Below, piece after piece: positions 48,748 to 60,704 of a stretch of DNA of 64,000 nt. Under the pieces are notes generated by a model. That model was not told the origin of the DNA. It worked only from the letters and a program-made list of their open reading frames with translations, and made no database searches. Within the stretch, counting starts at the first letter, position 1, and every line of letters starts with the position of its first letter. The position numbers and the translations under genes are program-made. The stretch spans positions 52,576,162-52,640,161 of the forward strand of contig CAMGYJ010000010.1 in the NCBI GenBank assembly GCA_946122785.1, in the 5' to 3' direction. This stretch comes from Linum tenue (Eukaryota > Streptophyta > Magnoliopsida > Malpighiales > Linaceae).

Positions 48748-50450
48748 TTCCACAAATGATAATCCATTAAGCACTGAATTGGGCCAATTTATTTTTGGAT
48801 AGCATTTTCATAATTTATGGTGCGACGAAAGGCCATTTTCTTTGAATTTTGAAGGCTACATGTCACGGGTTCAGCCTGAGGCTATTCTTCAACGATGATT
48901 GAGTCCATTAGGCACCGATTTGGGCGGATTTATTCCGGGTCAATTTTTGGTAGACTTCAAAGGGGTACCATCTCAGATTTTGGGCGATTTTTCCGAAATG
49001 CTATTTTTTTGGATCCTGGCGAATAGAGATTAAGGAATCAGGCCGAGGCTATTCTACACCGATAATGAAGTCTATTGATCATATTCTCCACGGATGATAA
49101 GTCCATTAAGAACCGATTTGGGCCAATTTATTTTCGGATGGCATTTTCGTAACTTATGGGGCGACGAAAGGCCATTTTCTTTGGATTTTGAAGGCTACAG
49201 GTCCCGGATTCGACCTGAGGCTGTTCTTCAACGATGATTAAATCCATTAGGCACCGATTTGGGATGATTTATTCCGGGTCAATTTTTGGGAGTTTCGAAA
49301 GGGGTACCATCACAAATTTCGGGCGATTTTTCCAAAATGCTATTTTTTTGGATCTTGGAGGATACAGATCAATGAATCAGGCCGAGGCTATTCTACACCG
49401 ATAATGAAGTCTATTGATCATATTCTCCACAGATGATAAGTCCATAAGCACCGATTGGGCCAATTTATTTTCGGATGGCATTTTGGTAATTTATGGGGCG
49501 ACGAAAGGCCATTTTATTTGGATTTTGAAGGCTACAGGTCACGGATTCGGCCTGAGGCTATTCCTCAACGATGATTAAGTCCATTAAGCAGCTATTTGAG
49601 AGGATTTATTCCGGGTCAATTTTTGGCATATTCCAAAGGGGTACCATCACAGATTTAAGGCGATTTTTCCGAAATGTCATTTACTTTCGATTCTGGAGGC
49701 TACAGATCACGAAATCAGGCCGAGGCTATTCTCCACCGATAATGAAGTCTATTGATCCTATTCTGCACAGATGATAAGTCCATTAAGCATCGATTTGGCC
49801 CAATTTATTTTTAGATGGCATTTTCGTAACTTATGGGGAGATGAAAGGCCATTTTCTTTGGATTTTGAAGGCTACAGGTCATGGATTCGGCCTGAGGCTA
49901 ATCTTCAATGATGACTATGTCCATTGAACACCGATTTTTGCGGATTTATTTCGGGTCGTTTTTTGACAGATTCCAAAGGTGCCCCTTAACATATTTCGGT
50001 CAATTTTTCCGAAATGCTATTTTCTTTGGATTCTGGAAATCCTATTCTCCACTGATGATAATTCAATTAAGCACCGATTTGGACCAATTTATTTTTGGAT
50101 GGCATTTTCATAATTTATGGTGCGACGAAATGCCATTAAGCACCTATTTGGGCGAAATTATTCTGGGTCAACTTTTGGCAGATTCCAAAGGGGTACCATC
50201 ACAAATTTCGAGCTATTTTTCCGAAATGCTATTTTCTTTCGATTCTGGAGGCTACAGATCATGAAATTGGGCCGAGGTTATTCTCCACCAATAATCAAGT
50301 CTATTGATGCTATTCTCCACGGATGATAAGTCCATTAAGCACCGATTTGGGCCAACTTATTTTCGTATGGCATTTTCGTAATTTATGGGGTGATTAAAGG
50401 CCATTTTCTATGGATTTTGATGGCTACAGATCACGGATTCGGCCTGAGGC
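48748..50450. repeat. Mosaic segmental duplicate of 42980-45150 within satellite
   Basis: Matching unit order with stepwise offset: 5767 bp up to about 49.65 kb, 5427 bp at 49.68-50.03 kb (one unit lost), then 5300 bp from about 50.14 kb (two partial deletions at 50036 and 50132). Shared markers are CCACAAATGATAA, CTGCACAGATGAT, TTGAACACCGATTTTTGCGG and GGGCGAAATTATTCTGGG. Confidence 0.75.
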
Positions 50451-51341
50451 TATTTTTCAACAATGATTAAGTTCATTAAGCAGCGATTTGGGAGGATTTA
50501 TTCCTGATCAATTTTTGGCAGATTCCGAAGGGGTACCATCACTGATTTCGGGCGATTTTTCCGAAATGCCATTTCCAATGGATTCTGGCGGATACAGATC
50601 ACGGAATCACGCCCAGGCTATTCTCCAACGACAATAAAGTCTATTGATCCTATTCTCCATGGATGATAAGTCCATTAAGCACCGATTTGGGCCAATTTAT
50701 TTTCGGATGGCATTTTTGTAACTTATGGGGCGAACGAAGGGCCATTTTCTTTGGATTTTGAAAGCTACAGGTCGCGGATTCGGCCTGAAGCTATTTTTCA
50801 ACAATGATTAAGTCCATTAAGCACCGATTTGGGCGGATTTATTCCTGGTCAATTTTTGGGAGATTCCAAAGGCGTAGCATCAATGATTTCGAGCGATTTT
50901 TCCGAAATGCCATTTTCATTGGATTTTGGAGGATACAGATCACGGAATGAGGCTGAGGCTATTCTCCACCGACAATGAAGTCTATTGCTTCTATTCTCCA
51001 CGGATGATAAGTCCATTAAGCACCAATTTGGTTCAATTTATTTTCGGATGACATTTTCGTAATTTATGGTGCGACGAAAGGCCATTTTCTTTGGATTTTG
51101 AAAGCTACAAGTCGCGGATTCGGCCTGAAGCTATTTTCAACAATGATAAAGTCTATTAAGCACTGATTTGGGTGGATTTATTACGGGTCAATTTTTGGCA
51201 GATTCCAAAGGGGTACCATCACTGATTTCGGGCGATTTTTCCAAAATGCCATTTTCATTGGATTCTGGAGGATACGGATCACAGAATCAGGCCGAGGCTA
51301 TTCTCCACCGACAATGAAGTCTATTGTTACTATTCTGCACG

Positions 51342-51621
51342 GATGATAAGTCCATTAAGCACCGATTTGGGCTAATTTATTTCGGATGACATTTTCATAA
51401 TTTATGGGGCGACGAAAGGCCATTTTCTTTTGATTTTGAAGGCTACAGGTCACGAATTCGACCTAAGGCTATTCTTCAATGATATTTAAGACCATTAAGC
51501 ACCGATTTGGGCCAATATATTTTCGGATGGCATTTTCGTAATTTATAGGGCGACGAAAGGCCATTTTCTTTTGATTTTGAAGGCTACAGGTCACGGATTC
51601 GGCCTGAGGCTATTCTTCAAC
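51342..51621. repeat. Two consecutive A half-units (A-A-B instead of A-B)
   Basis: A half-units start at 51342 and 51481, both with the A-specific TTTCGGATG and GGGCGACGAAAGG blocks, followed by a B half at 51622. The missing B half shows that exchange occurred between half-units and not only between whole units. Confidence 0.8.
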
Positions 51622-52669
51622 GATGATTAAGTCCATTAAGCACCGATTCGGAAAAATTTATTCCGGGTGAATTTTTGACAGATTCCAAAGGGGTATCATC
51701 ATAGATTTCGGGCGATTTTTCCGAAATGCCATTTTCTTTCGATTCTTGAGGCTACAGATCATGGAATCAGGCCGAGGCTACAGATCATGGAATCTGGCCG
51801 AGGCTATTCTCCACCGATAATGAAGTCTATTGATACTATTTTCCACGGATGATAAGTCCATTAAGCACCGATTTGGGCCAATTTATTTTCGGATGGCATT
51901 TTAGTAATTTATGGGGCGAACGAAAGGCCATTTTCTTTGGATTTTGAAGGCTAAAGGTCACGGATTCGGCCTGAGGCTATTCTTCAACGATGATTAAGTC
52001 CATTAAGCACTGATTTGGACGGATTTATTCCGGGTCAATTTTTGGCAGATACCAAAGGGGGTACCATCACTGATTTTGGTAGATTTTTTCGAAAGGCCAT
52101 TTTCATTGGATTCTGGAGGATACAAATCACGGAATCAGGCCGAGGCTATTCTCCACCGACAATGAAGTATATTGATCTTATTCTCCACGGATGATAAGTC
52201 CATTAAGCACCGATTTGGGCCAATTAATTTTCGGATGACATTTTCGTAATTTATGGTGCGACAAAAGGCCATTTTCTTGTGATTTTGAAGGCTACAGGTC
52301 ACGGATTCGGCCTGAGGCTATTCTTCAACGATGATTAAGTCCATTAAGCACCGATTTGGACGGATTTATTCCGGGACAACTTTTGGCAGGTACCAAAGGG
52401 GTACATCACCGATTTTGGGAGATTTTTCCGAAATGCCATTTTCATTGGATTCTGGAGGATACAGATCACGGAATCAGGCCGAGGCTATTATCCACCGGCA
52501 ATGAAGTCTATTGATCTATTCTCCACGGATAATAAGTCCATTAAGCACCAATTTGGGCCAATTTATTTTCGGATGGCATTTTCGTAATTTATGGGGCGAC
52601 GAAAGGCCATTTTCTTTTGAATTTGAAGGCTACAGGTCACGAATTCGGCCTGAGGCTATTCTTCAACGA

Positions 52670-55048
52670 TGATTAAGTCCATTAAGCACCGATTTGGACG
52701 AATTTATTCCGGGTCAATTTTTGGCAGATTCCAAAGAGGTACCATCACAGATTTCGGGCGATTTTACTGAAATGCCATTTCTTTCGATTCTTTAGTCTAC
52801 AGATCACGGAATCAGGCCGAGGCTATTCTCCAACGATAATGAAGTCTATTGATCCTATTCTCCATGAATGATAAGTCCATTAAGCACCGATTTGGGCCAA
52901 TTAATTTTCGGATGTAATTTTCCTAATTTATGGGGAGAACGAAAGGCCATTTTCTTTGCATTTTGAAGGATACATGTCACGGATTCGGCCTGAGGCTATT
53001 TTTGAAAGATGATTAAGTCCATTAAGCACTAATTTGAGCGAATTTATTCTAGGTCAATTTTAGGCAGATTCCAAAGGGGTACCATCACAGATTTCGGGCT
53101 ATTTTTCCGAAATGCCATTTCATTGGACTCTAGAGGCTACAGATCACGGAATCAGGACGAGGCTATTCTCCACCGACAATGAAGTATATTGATCCGATTC
53201 TCCATTGATGATAAGTCCATTAAGCACCAATTTGGGCAAATTTATTTTCGGATGGCATTTTCGTAATTTATGGGGGGGACAAACGATCATTTTCTTTGGA
53301 TGTTGAAGGCTACAGGTCACGGATTCAGTTTGAGGCTATTTTTCAATGATGATTAAGTCCATTATGCACCGCTTAAGGCGGATTTATTCCGGGTCAATTT
53401 TCGGTAGATTCCAAATAGGTACCATCACAGATTTCGGGCGATTTTTACGAAATGCCATTTTCAATGGATTCTGACGGATACAGATCACGAAATCAGCCCG
53501 ACGCTATTCACCACCGAAAATGAAGTCTATTGATCCTATTCTCCACGGATAATAAGGCCATTAAGCCACAATTTTGTTCAATTTATTTTCGGATGGCATT
53601 TTTGTAATTTATGGGGCGACGAAAGGGCATTTTCTTTGGATTTTAAAAGCTACAGGTCACGGATTTGGCCTGAGGCTATTCTTCAACCATGATTAAGTCC
53701 ATTAAGCACCGCTTAGGGCAGATTTATTCCGAGTCAATTTTCAGCAGATTCCAAAGGGGTACCATCACAGATTTCGCGCGATTTTTCCGAAATGCAATTC
53801 TCTTTCGATTCTTGAGGCTACAAATCACGGAATTAGGCCGAGGCTGTTCTCCATCGATAATGAAGTCTATTGATCCTATTCTCCACGAATGATAAGTCCA
53901 TTAAACACCGATTTGGGCCAATTTTTTATCGGATGGCATTTTCTTAATTTATGGGGCGACGAAAGGCCATTTTCTTTGGATTTTGAAGGCTACAGGTCAC
54001 TGATTCAGCCTAAGGCTATTCTTCAACGATGATTAAGTCCATTAAGCACCGCTTAGGGAAGATTTATTCCGAGTCAATTTTCGGCACATTCCAAAAGGGG
54101 TACCATCACAGATTTCGCGCGATTTTTCAGAAATGCAATTTTCTTTCGATTCTTGAGGCTACAGATCACGGAATTAGGTCGAGGCTGTTCTTCATCGATA
54201 ATGAAGTCTATTGATCCTATTCTCCACGGATGATAAATCCATTAAGCACCGATTTGGGCCAATTTAATTTCGGATGGCATTTTCATAATATATGGGGCGA
54301 CAAACAACCATATTCTTTTGATTTTTAAGGCTACAGGTCACGGATTCGGCCTGAGACTATTCTTCAACGATGATTCAGTCCATTAAGCACCAATTTGGGT
54401 GGATTTATTCTAGGACAATTTTTGGCAGATTCCAAAGGGGTACCATCACAGATTTGGGGGGATTTTTCCGAAATGCCATTTCATTGGACTCTAGAGGCTA
54501 CAGATCACGGACTCAGGCCGAGGCTATTCTCCACCGATAATGAAGTCTATTGATCTTATTCTCCACGGATGATAAGTCCATTAAGCAACGATTGAGGCCA
54601 ATTTATTTTCGGATGGCAATTTCGTAATTTATGTGGCGACAAAAGGCCATTTTCTTTGGATTTTAAAGGCTACAGATCACGGATTCGGCTTGATGCTATT
54701 TCTCAACAATGATTAAGTGCATTAAGCACCGATTTGGGAGGATTTATTCCGGGTCAATTTTTGGCAATTCCAAAGTGGTACCATCACAGATTTCGAGCGA
54801 TTTTTCCGAAATGCCATTTTATTGGACTCTAGAGGCTACATATCACAAAATCAGGCCAAGGCTATTCTCCACCGATAATGAAGTCTCTTGATCCTAATCT
54901 CCATGAATGATAAGTACATTAAGCAACGATTTGGGCCAATTTATTGTCGGATGGCATTTTCGTAATTTATGTGGAGAACGAAATGCCATTTTCTTTGGAT
55001 TTTGAAACCTACAGGTCGCAGATTCGGCCTAAATCTATTTTTCAACAA
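52670..55048. repeat. 2379-bp seven-unit tandem duplication, copy 1
   Basis: Identical to 55049-57427 except for about seven substitutions noticed, so about 99.7% identity. Example differences: GATGTAATTTT against GATGTCATTTT, and GGGCATTTTC against GGCCATTTTC. The junction lies in a 28-bp stretch shared at both ends, as expected for unequal crossing-over. Confidence 0.93.
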
Positions 55049-57427
55049 TGATTAAGTCCATTAAGCACCGATTTGGACGAATTTATTCCGGGTCAATTTT
55101 TGGCAGATTCCAAAGAGGTACCATCACAGATTTCGGGCGATTTTACTGAAATGCCATTTCTTTCGATTCTTTAGTCTACAGATCACGGAATCAGGCCGAG
55201 GCTATTCTCCAACGATAATGAAGTCTATTGATCCTATTCTCCATGAATGATAAGTCCATTAAGCACCGATTTGGGCCAATTAATTTTCGGATGTCATTTT
55301 CCTAATTTATGGGGAGAACGAAAGGCCATTTTCTTTGCATTTTGAAGGATACATGTCACGGATTCGGCCTGAGGCTATTTTTGAAAGATGATTAAGTCCA
55401 TTAAGCACTAATTTGAGCGAATTTATTCTAGGTCAATTTTAGGCAGATTCCAAAGGGGTACCATCACAGATTTCGGGCTATTTTTCCGAAATGCCATTTC
55501 ATTGGACTCTAGAGGCTACAGATCACGGAATCAGGACGAGGCTATTCTCCACCGACAATGAAGTATATTGATCCGATTCTCCATTGATGATAAGTCCATT
55601 AAGCACCAATTTGGGCAAATTTATTTTCGGATGGCATTTTCGTAATTTATGGGGGGGACAAACGATCATTTTCTTTGGATGTTGAAGGCTACAGGTCACG
55701 GATTCAGTTTGAGGCTATTTTTCAATGATGATTAAGTCCATTATGCACCGCTTAAGGCGGATTTATTCCGGGTCAATTTTCGGTAGATTCCAAATAGGTA
55801 CCATCACAGATTTCGGGCGATTTTTACGAAATGCCATTTTCAATGGATTCTGACGGATACAGATCACGAAATCAGCCCGACGCTATTCACCACCGAAAAT
55901 GAAGTCTATTGATCCTATTCTCCACGGATAATAAGGCCATTAAGCACCAATTTTGTTCAATTTATTTTCGGATGGCATTTTTGTAATTTATGGGGCGACG
56001 AAAGGCCATTTTCTTTGGATTTTAAAAGCTACAGGTCACGGATTTGGCCTGAGGCTATTCTTCAACCATGATTAAGTCCATTAAGCACCGCTTAGGGCAG
56101 ATTTATTCCGAGTCAATTTTCAGCAGATTCCAAAGGGGTACCATCACAGATTTCGCGCGATTTTTCCGAAATGCAATTCTCTTTCGATTCTTGAGGCTAC
56201 AAATCACGGAATTAGGCCGAGGCTGTTCTCCATCGATAATGAAGTCTATTGATCCTATTCTCCACGAATGATAAGTCCATTAAACACCGATTTGGGCCAA
56301 TTTTTTATCGGATGGCATTTTCTTAATTTATGGGGCGACGAAAGGCCATTTTCTTTGGATTTTGAAGGCTACAGGTCACTGATTCAGCCTGAGGCTATTC
56401 TTCAACGATGATTAAGTCCATTAAGCACCGCTTAGGGAAGATTTATTCCGAGTCAATTTTCGGCACATTCCAAAAGGGGTACCATCACAGATTTCGCGCG
56501 ATTTTTCAGAAATGCAATTTTCTTTCGATTCTTGAGGCTACAGATCACGGAATTAGGTCGAGGCTGTTCTTCATCGATAATGAAGTCTATTGATCCTATT
56601 CTCCACGGATGATAAATCCATTAAGCACCGATTTGGGCCAATTTAATTTCGGATGGCATTTTCATAATATATGGGGCGACAAACAACCATATTCTTTTGA
56701 TTTTTAAGGCTACAGGTCACGGATTCGGCCTGAGACTATTCTTCAACGATGATTCAGTCCATTAAGCACCAGTTTGGGTGGATTTATTCTAGGACAATTT
56801 TTGGCAGATTCCAAAGGGGTACCATCACAGATTTGGGGGGATTTTTCCGAAATGCCATTTCATTGGACTCTAGAGGCTACAGATCACGGACTCAGGCCGA
56901 GGCTATTCTCCACCGATAATGAAGTCTATTGATCTTATTCTCCACGGATGATAAGTCCATTAAGCAACGATTGAGGCCAATTTATTTTCGGATGGCAATT
57001 TCGTAATTTATGTGGCGACAAAAGGCCATTTTCTTTGGATTTTAAAGGCTACAGATCACGGATTCGGCTTGATGCTATTTCTCAACAATGATTAAGTGCA
57101 TTAAGCACCGATTTGGGAGGATTTATTCCGGGTCAATTTTTGGCAATTCCAAAGTGGTACCATCACAGATTTCGAGCGATTTTTCCGAAATGCCATTTTA
57201 TTGGACTCTAGAGGCTACATATCACAAAATCAGGCCAAGGCTATTCTCCACCGATAATGAAGTCTCTTGATCCTAATCTCCATGAATGATAAGTACATTA
57301 AGCAACGATTTGGGCCAATTTATTGTCGGATGGCATTTTCGTAATTTATGTGGAGAACGAAATGCCATTTTCTTTGGATTTTGAAAGCTACAGGTCGCAG
57401 ATTCGGCCTAAATCTATTTTTCAACAA
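55049..57427. repeat. 2379-bp seven-unit tandem duplication, copy 2
   Basis: Second copy of the preceding block. After it, the sequence turns to a different unit type (GGGCTGATTTATTCGTGG). Confidence 0.93.
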
Positions 57428-60202
57428 TGATTAAGTCCATTAAGCACCGATTTGGGCTGATTTATTCGTGGTCAATTTTTGGCAGATTCCAAAGGGGTAC
57501 CATCACTGATTTCGTGCGATTTTTCTGGAATACCATTTTCATTGGATTCTGGAGGATACTGATTACGAAATCAGGCCGAGTCTATTCTCCACCGACAATG
57601 AAGTCTGCTGGTCCTATTCTCAACGGATGATAATTCCATTAGGCACCAATTTGGGCCAATTTATTTTCGGATGGCATTTTCGTAATTTATGGGGCGACGA
57701 AAGGCCATTTTCTTTTGATTTTGAAGGCTACAGGTCACGGATTGGGCTTGAGGCTGTTTTGCAACGATGCTTAAGTTCATTAAGCACCAATTTGGACGAA
57801 TTTAATCCGGGTCAATTTTTGGGAGATTCCAAAGGGGGTACATCCACAGATTTCGGGCAATTTTTCCGAAATGCCATTTTCAATGGATTCTGGCGGATAC
57901 AGATCACGGAATCAGGCCGAGGCTATTCTCCACCGATAATGAAGTCTATCGATCCTATTCTCCATGGATAATAAGTCCATTAAGCACCAATTTGGGCGGA
58001 TTTATTCGGGGTCAATTTTTGGCAGATTCCAAAGGGGTACCATCACAGAATTCGCGCGATTTTTCCAAAATGCCATTTTCATTGGATTATGGAGGTTACA
58101 AAACACGGAATCAGGCCGAGGCTATTCTCCACCGACAATGAAGTATATTGATCCTATTCTCCACGGATGATAAGTCCATTAAGCACCGATTTGGGACAAT
58201 TTATTTTCAGATGGCATTTTCGTAATTTATGGGGCGACGAAAGGCCATTTTCTTTGGATTTTGAAGGCTACAAGTCACGGATTCGGCCTGAGGCTATTTT
58301 TCAGCAATGATTGAGTCCATTAAGCAACGATTTGGGCGGATTTATTCTGGGTCAATTTTTGGCATATTCCAAAGGGGTACCATCAAAGATTTCGGGCGAT
58401 TTTTCCTAAATGTCATTTTCATTGTATTATGGAGGATACAAATCACGGAATCAGGCCGAGGCTATTCTCCACCAACAATTAATTATATTGATCCTATTAT
58501 CCACGGATGATAAGTCCATTAAGCACCAATTTGGGACAATTTTTTTTCGGATGGCATTTTCGTAATTTATTGGGCGACGAAAGGTCATTTTCTTTGGATT
58601 TTGAAGGCTACAGGTCACGGATTCTGCCTAAGGCTATTCTTCAACGATGATTAAGTCCATTAAGCACCGCTTAAGGCGGATTTATTCTGGGTAAATTTTC
58701 GGCAGATTCCAAAGGGGCACCAATACAGATTTCGGGCGATTTTTCCGAAATGCCATTTTCTTTCGATTGTTCAGGCTACAGATCATAGAATCAGGCCGTG
58801 GCTATTCTCCACTGATAATGAAGTCTATTGATCCTATTCTCCACGGATGATAAGTCCATTAAGCACCGATTTGGGCCAATTTATTTTCGGATGGCCTTTT
58901 CATAATTTATGAGGCGACGAACTACCATTTTCTTTTGATTTTGAAGGCTACAGGTCACGGATTCGGCCTAAGACTATTCTTCAAGATGATAAAGTCCATT
59001 AAGCATCGATTTGTGCGGATTTATTCCGGGTAAAGTTTTGGCGGATTCCAAAGGGGTACCATCACAGATTTCGGGCGATTTTTCATAAATGCCATTTTCA
59101 TTGGATTCTGGAGGATACAAATCACGAAATTAGGCCGAGGCTATTCTCCACCGACAATGAAGTATATTGATACTATTCTCCACGGATGATAAGTCCATTA
59201 AGCAACGATTTAGGCCAATTTATTTTCGGATGGCATTTTCGTAATTTATGGGGCGACGAAAGGCCATTTTCTTTGGATTTTGAGGGCTACAGGTCCCGGA
59301 TTTGGCCTGAGGATATTTTTCAACAATGATTAAGTCCATTAACCACCGATTTGGGCGGATTTATTCCGGGTCAGTTTTTAAAAGATTCCAAAGGGGTATC
59401 ATCAAAGATTTCGGGCGATTTTTCCGAAATGCCATTTTCTTTCGATTCTTGAGGCTACAGATCACGGAATCAGGCCGAGGCTATTCTCCACCGATAATGA
59501 AGTATATTGATCCTATTCTCCACGGATGATAAGTCCATTAAGCACCAATTTGGAACAATTTATTTTCGGATGACATTTTCATAATTTATGCGGCGACGAA
59601 AAGCCATTTTCTTTGGAATTTGATGGCTTCAGGTCACGGATTCAGCCTGAGGCTATTCTTCAAAGATGCTTAAGTCCATTAAGGACCGCTTAAGGCTGAT
59701 TTATTCCAGGTAAATTTTCGGCAGATTCCAAAGGGGTACCATCACAGATTTTGGGCGATTTTCCCGAAATGCCATTTTCAATGGATTCTGACGGATACAG
59801 ATCACGGAATCAGGCTGAGGCTAGTCTCCACCGACAATGAAGTCTATTGATCCTATTCTCCACGGATGATAAGTCCATTAAGCAACGATTTAGGCCAATT
59901 TATTTTCGGATGGCATTTTCGTAATTTATGGGGCGACGAAAGGTGATTTTCTTTGGATTTTGAAGGCTACTGGTCACGTATTCAGCCTGAGGCTATTCTT
60001 CAACGACGATTAAGACCATTAAGCACCGCTTAAGGCGGATTTATTCCGGGTCAATTTTCGGCAGATTCCAAGTGGGTACCATCACAAATTTTGGGCAATT
60101 TTCCCGAAATGCCATTTTCAATGGATTCTGGAGGATACAGATCACGGAATCAGGCCGAGGCTAGTCTCCACCGACAATGAAGTCTATTGATCCTATTCTC
60201 CA

Positions 60203-60260
60203 CAGATTCTTTCGGGCGATTTTTCGTACACAGATTTCTGGCGATTTTTCCGACATGCCA
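60203..60260. repeat. Rearranged satellite junction: two partial B pieces, A half missing
   Basis: After CTATTCTCCAC the sequence jumps to GATTCTTTCGGGCGATTTTT and then repeats the same part of B (GATTTCTGGCGATTTTTCC). A whole A half and the start of the next B are absent. This is a local illegitimate join. Confidence 0.8.
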
Positions 60261-60704
60261 TTTTCTTTCGATTCTTGAGGCTACAGATCACGGAATTAGG
60301 CCGAGGCTAGTCTCCACCGACAATCAAGTCTATTGATCCTATTTTCCACGGATGATAAGTCCATTAAGCAACGATTTAGGCTAATTTATTTTCGGATGGC
60401 ATTTTCGTAATTTATGGGGCGACGAAAGGTCATTTTCTTTGGATTTTGAAGGCTAGAGGTCACGGATTCGGCCTGAGGCTATTTTTCAACAATGATTAAG
60501 TCCATTAAGCACCGATTTGAGCGAATTTATTCCGGGTCAATTTTTGGCATATTCCAAAGTGGTACCATCATAGATTTCGAGAGATTTTTCCGAAATGCCA
60601 TTTCATTGGACTCTAGAGGATACAGATCACGGAACCCGGCCGAGGCTAGTCTCCACCGACAATGAAGTATATTGATCGTATTCTCCACGGATGATAATTC
60701 CATT

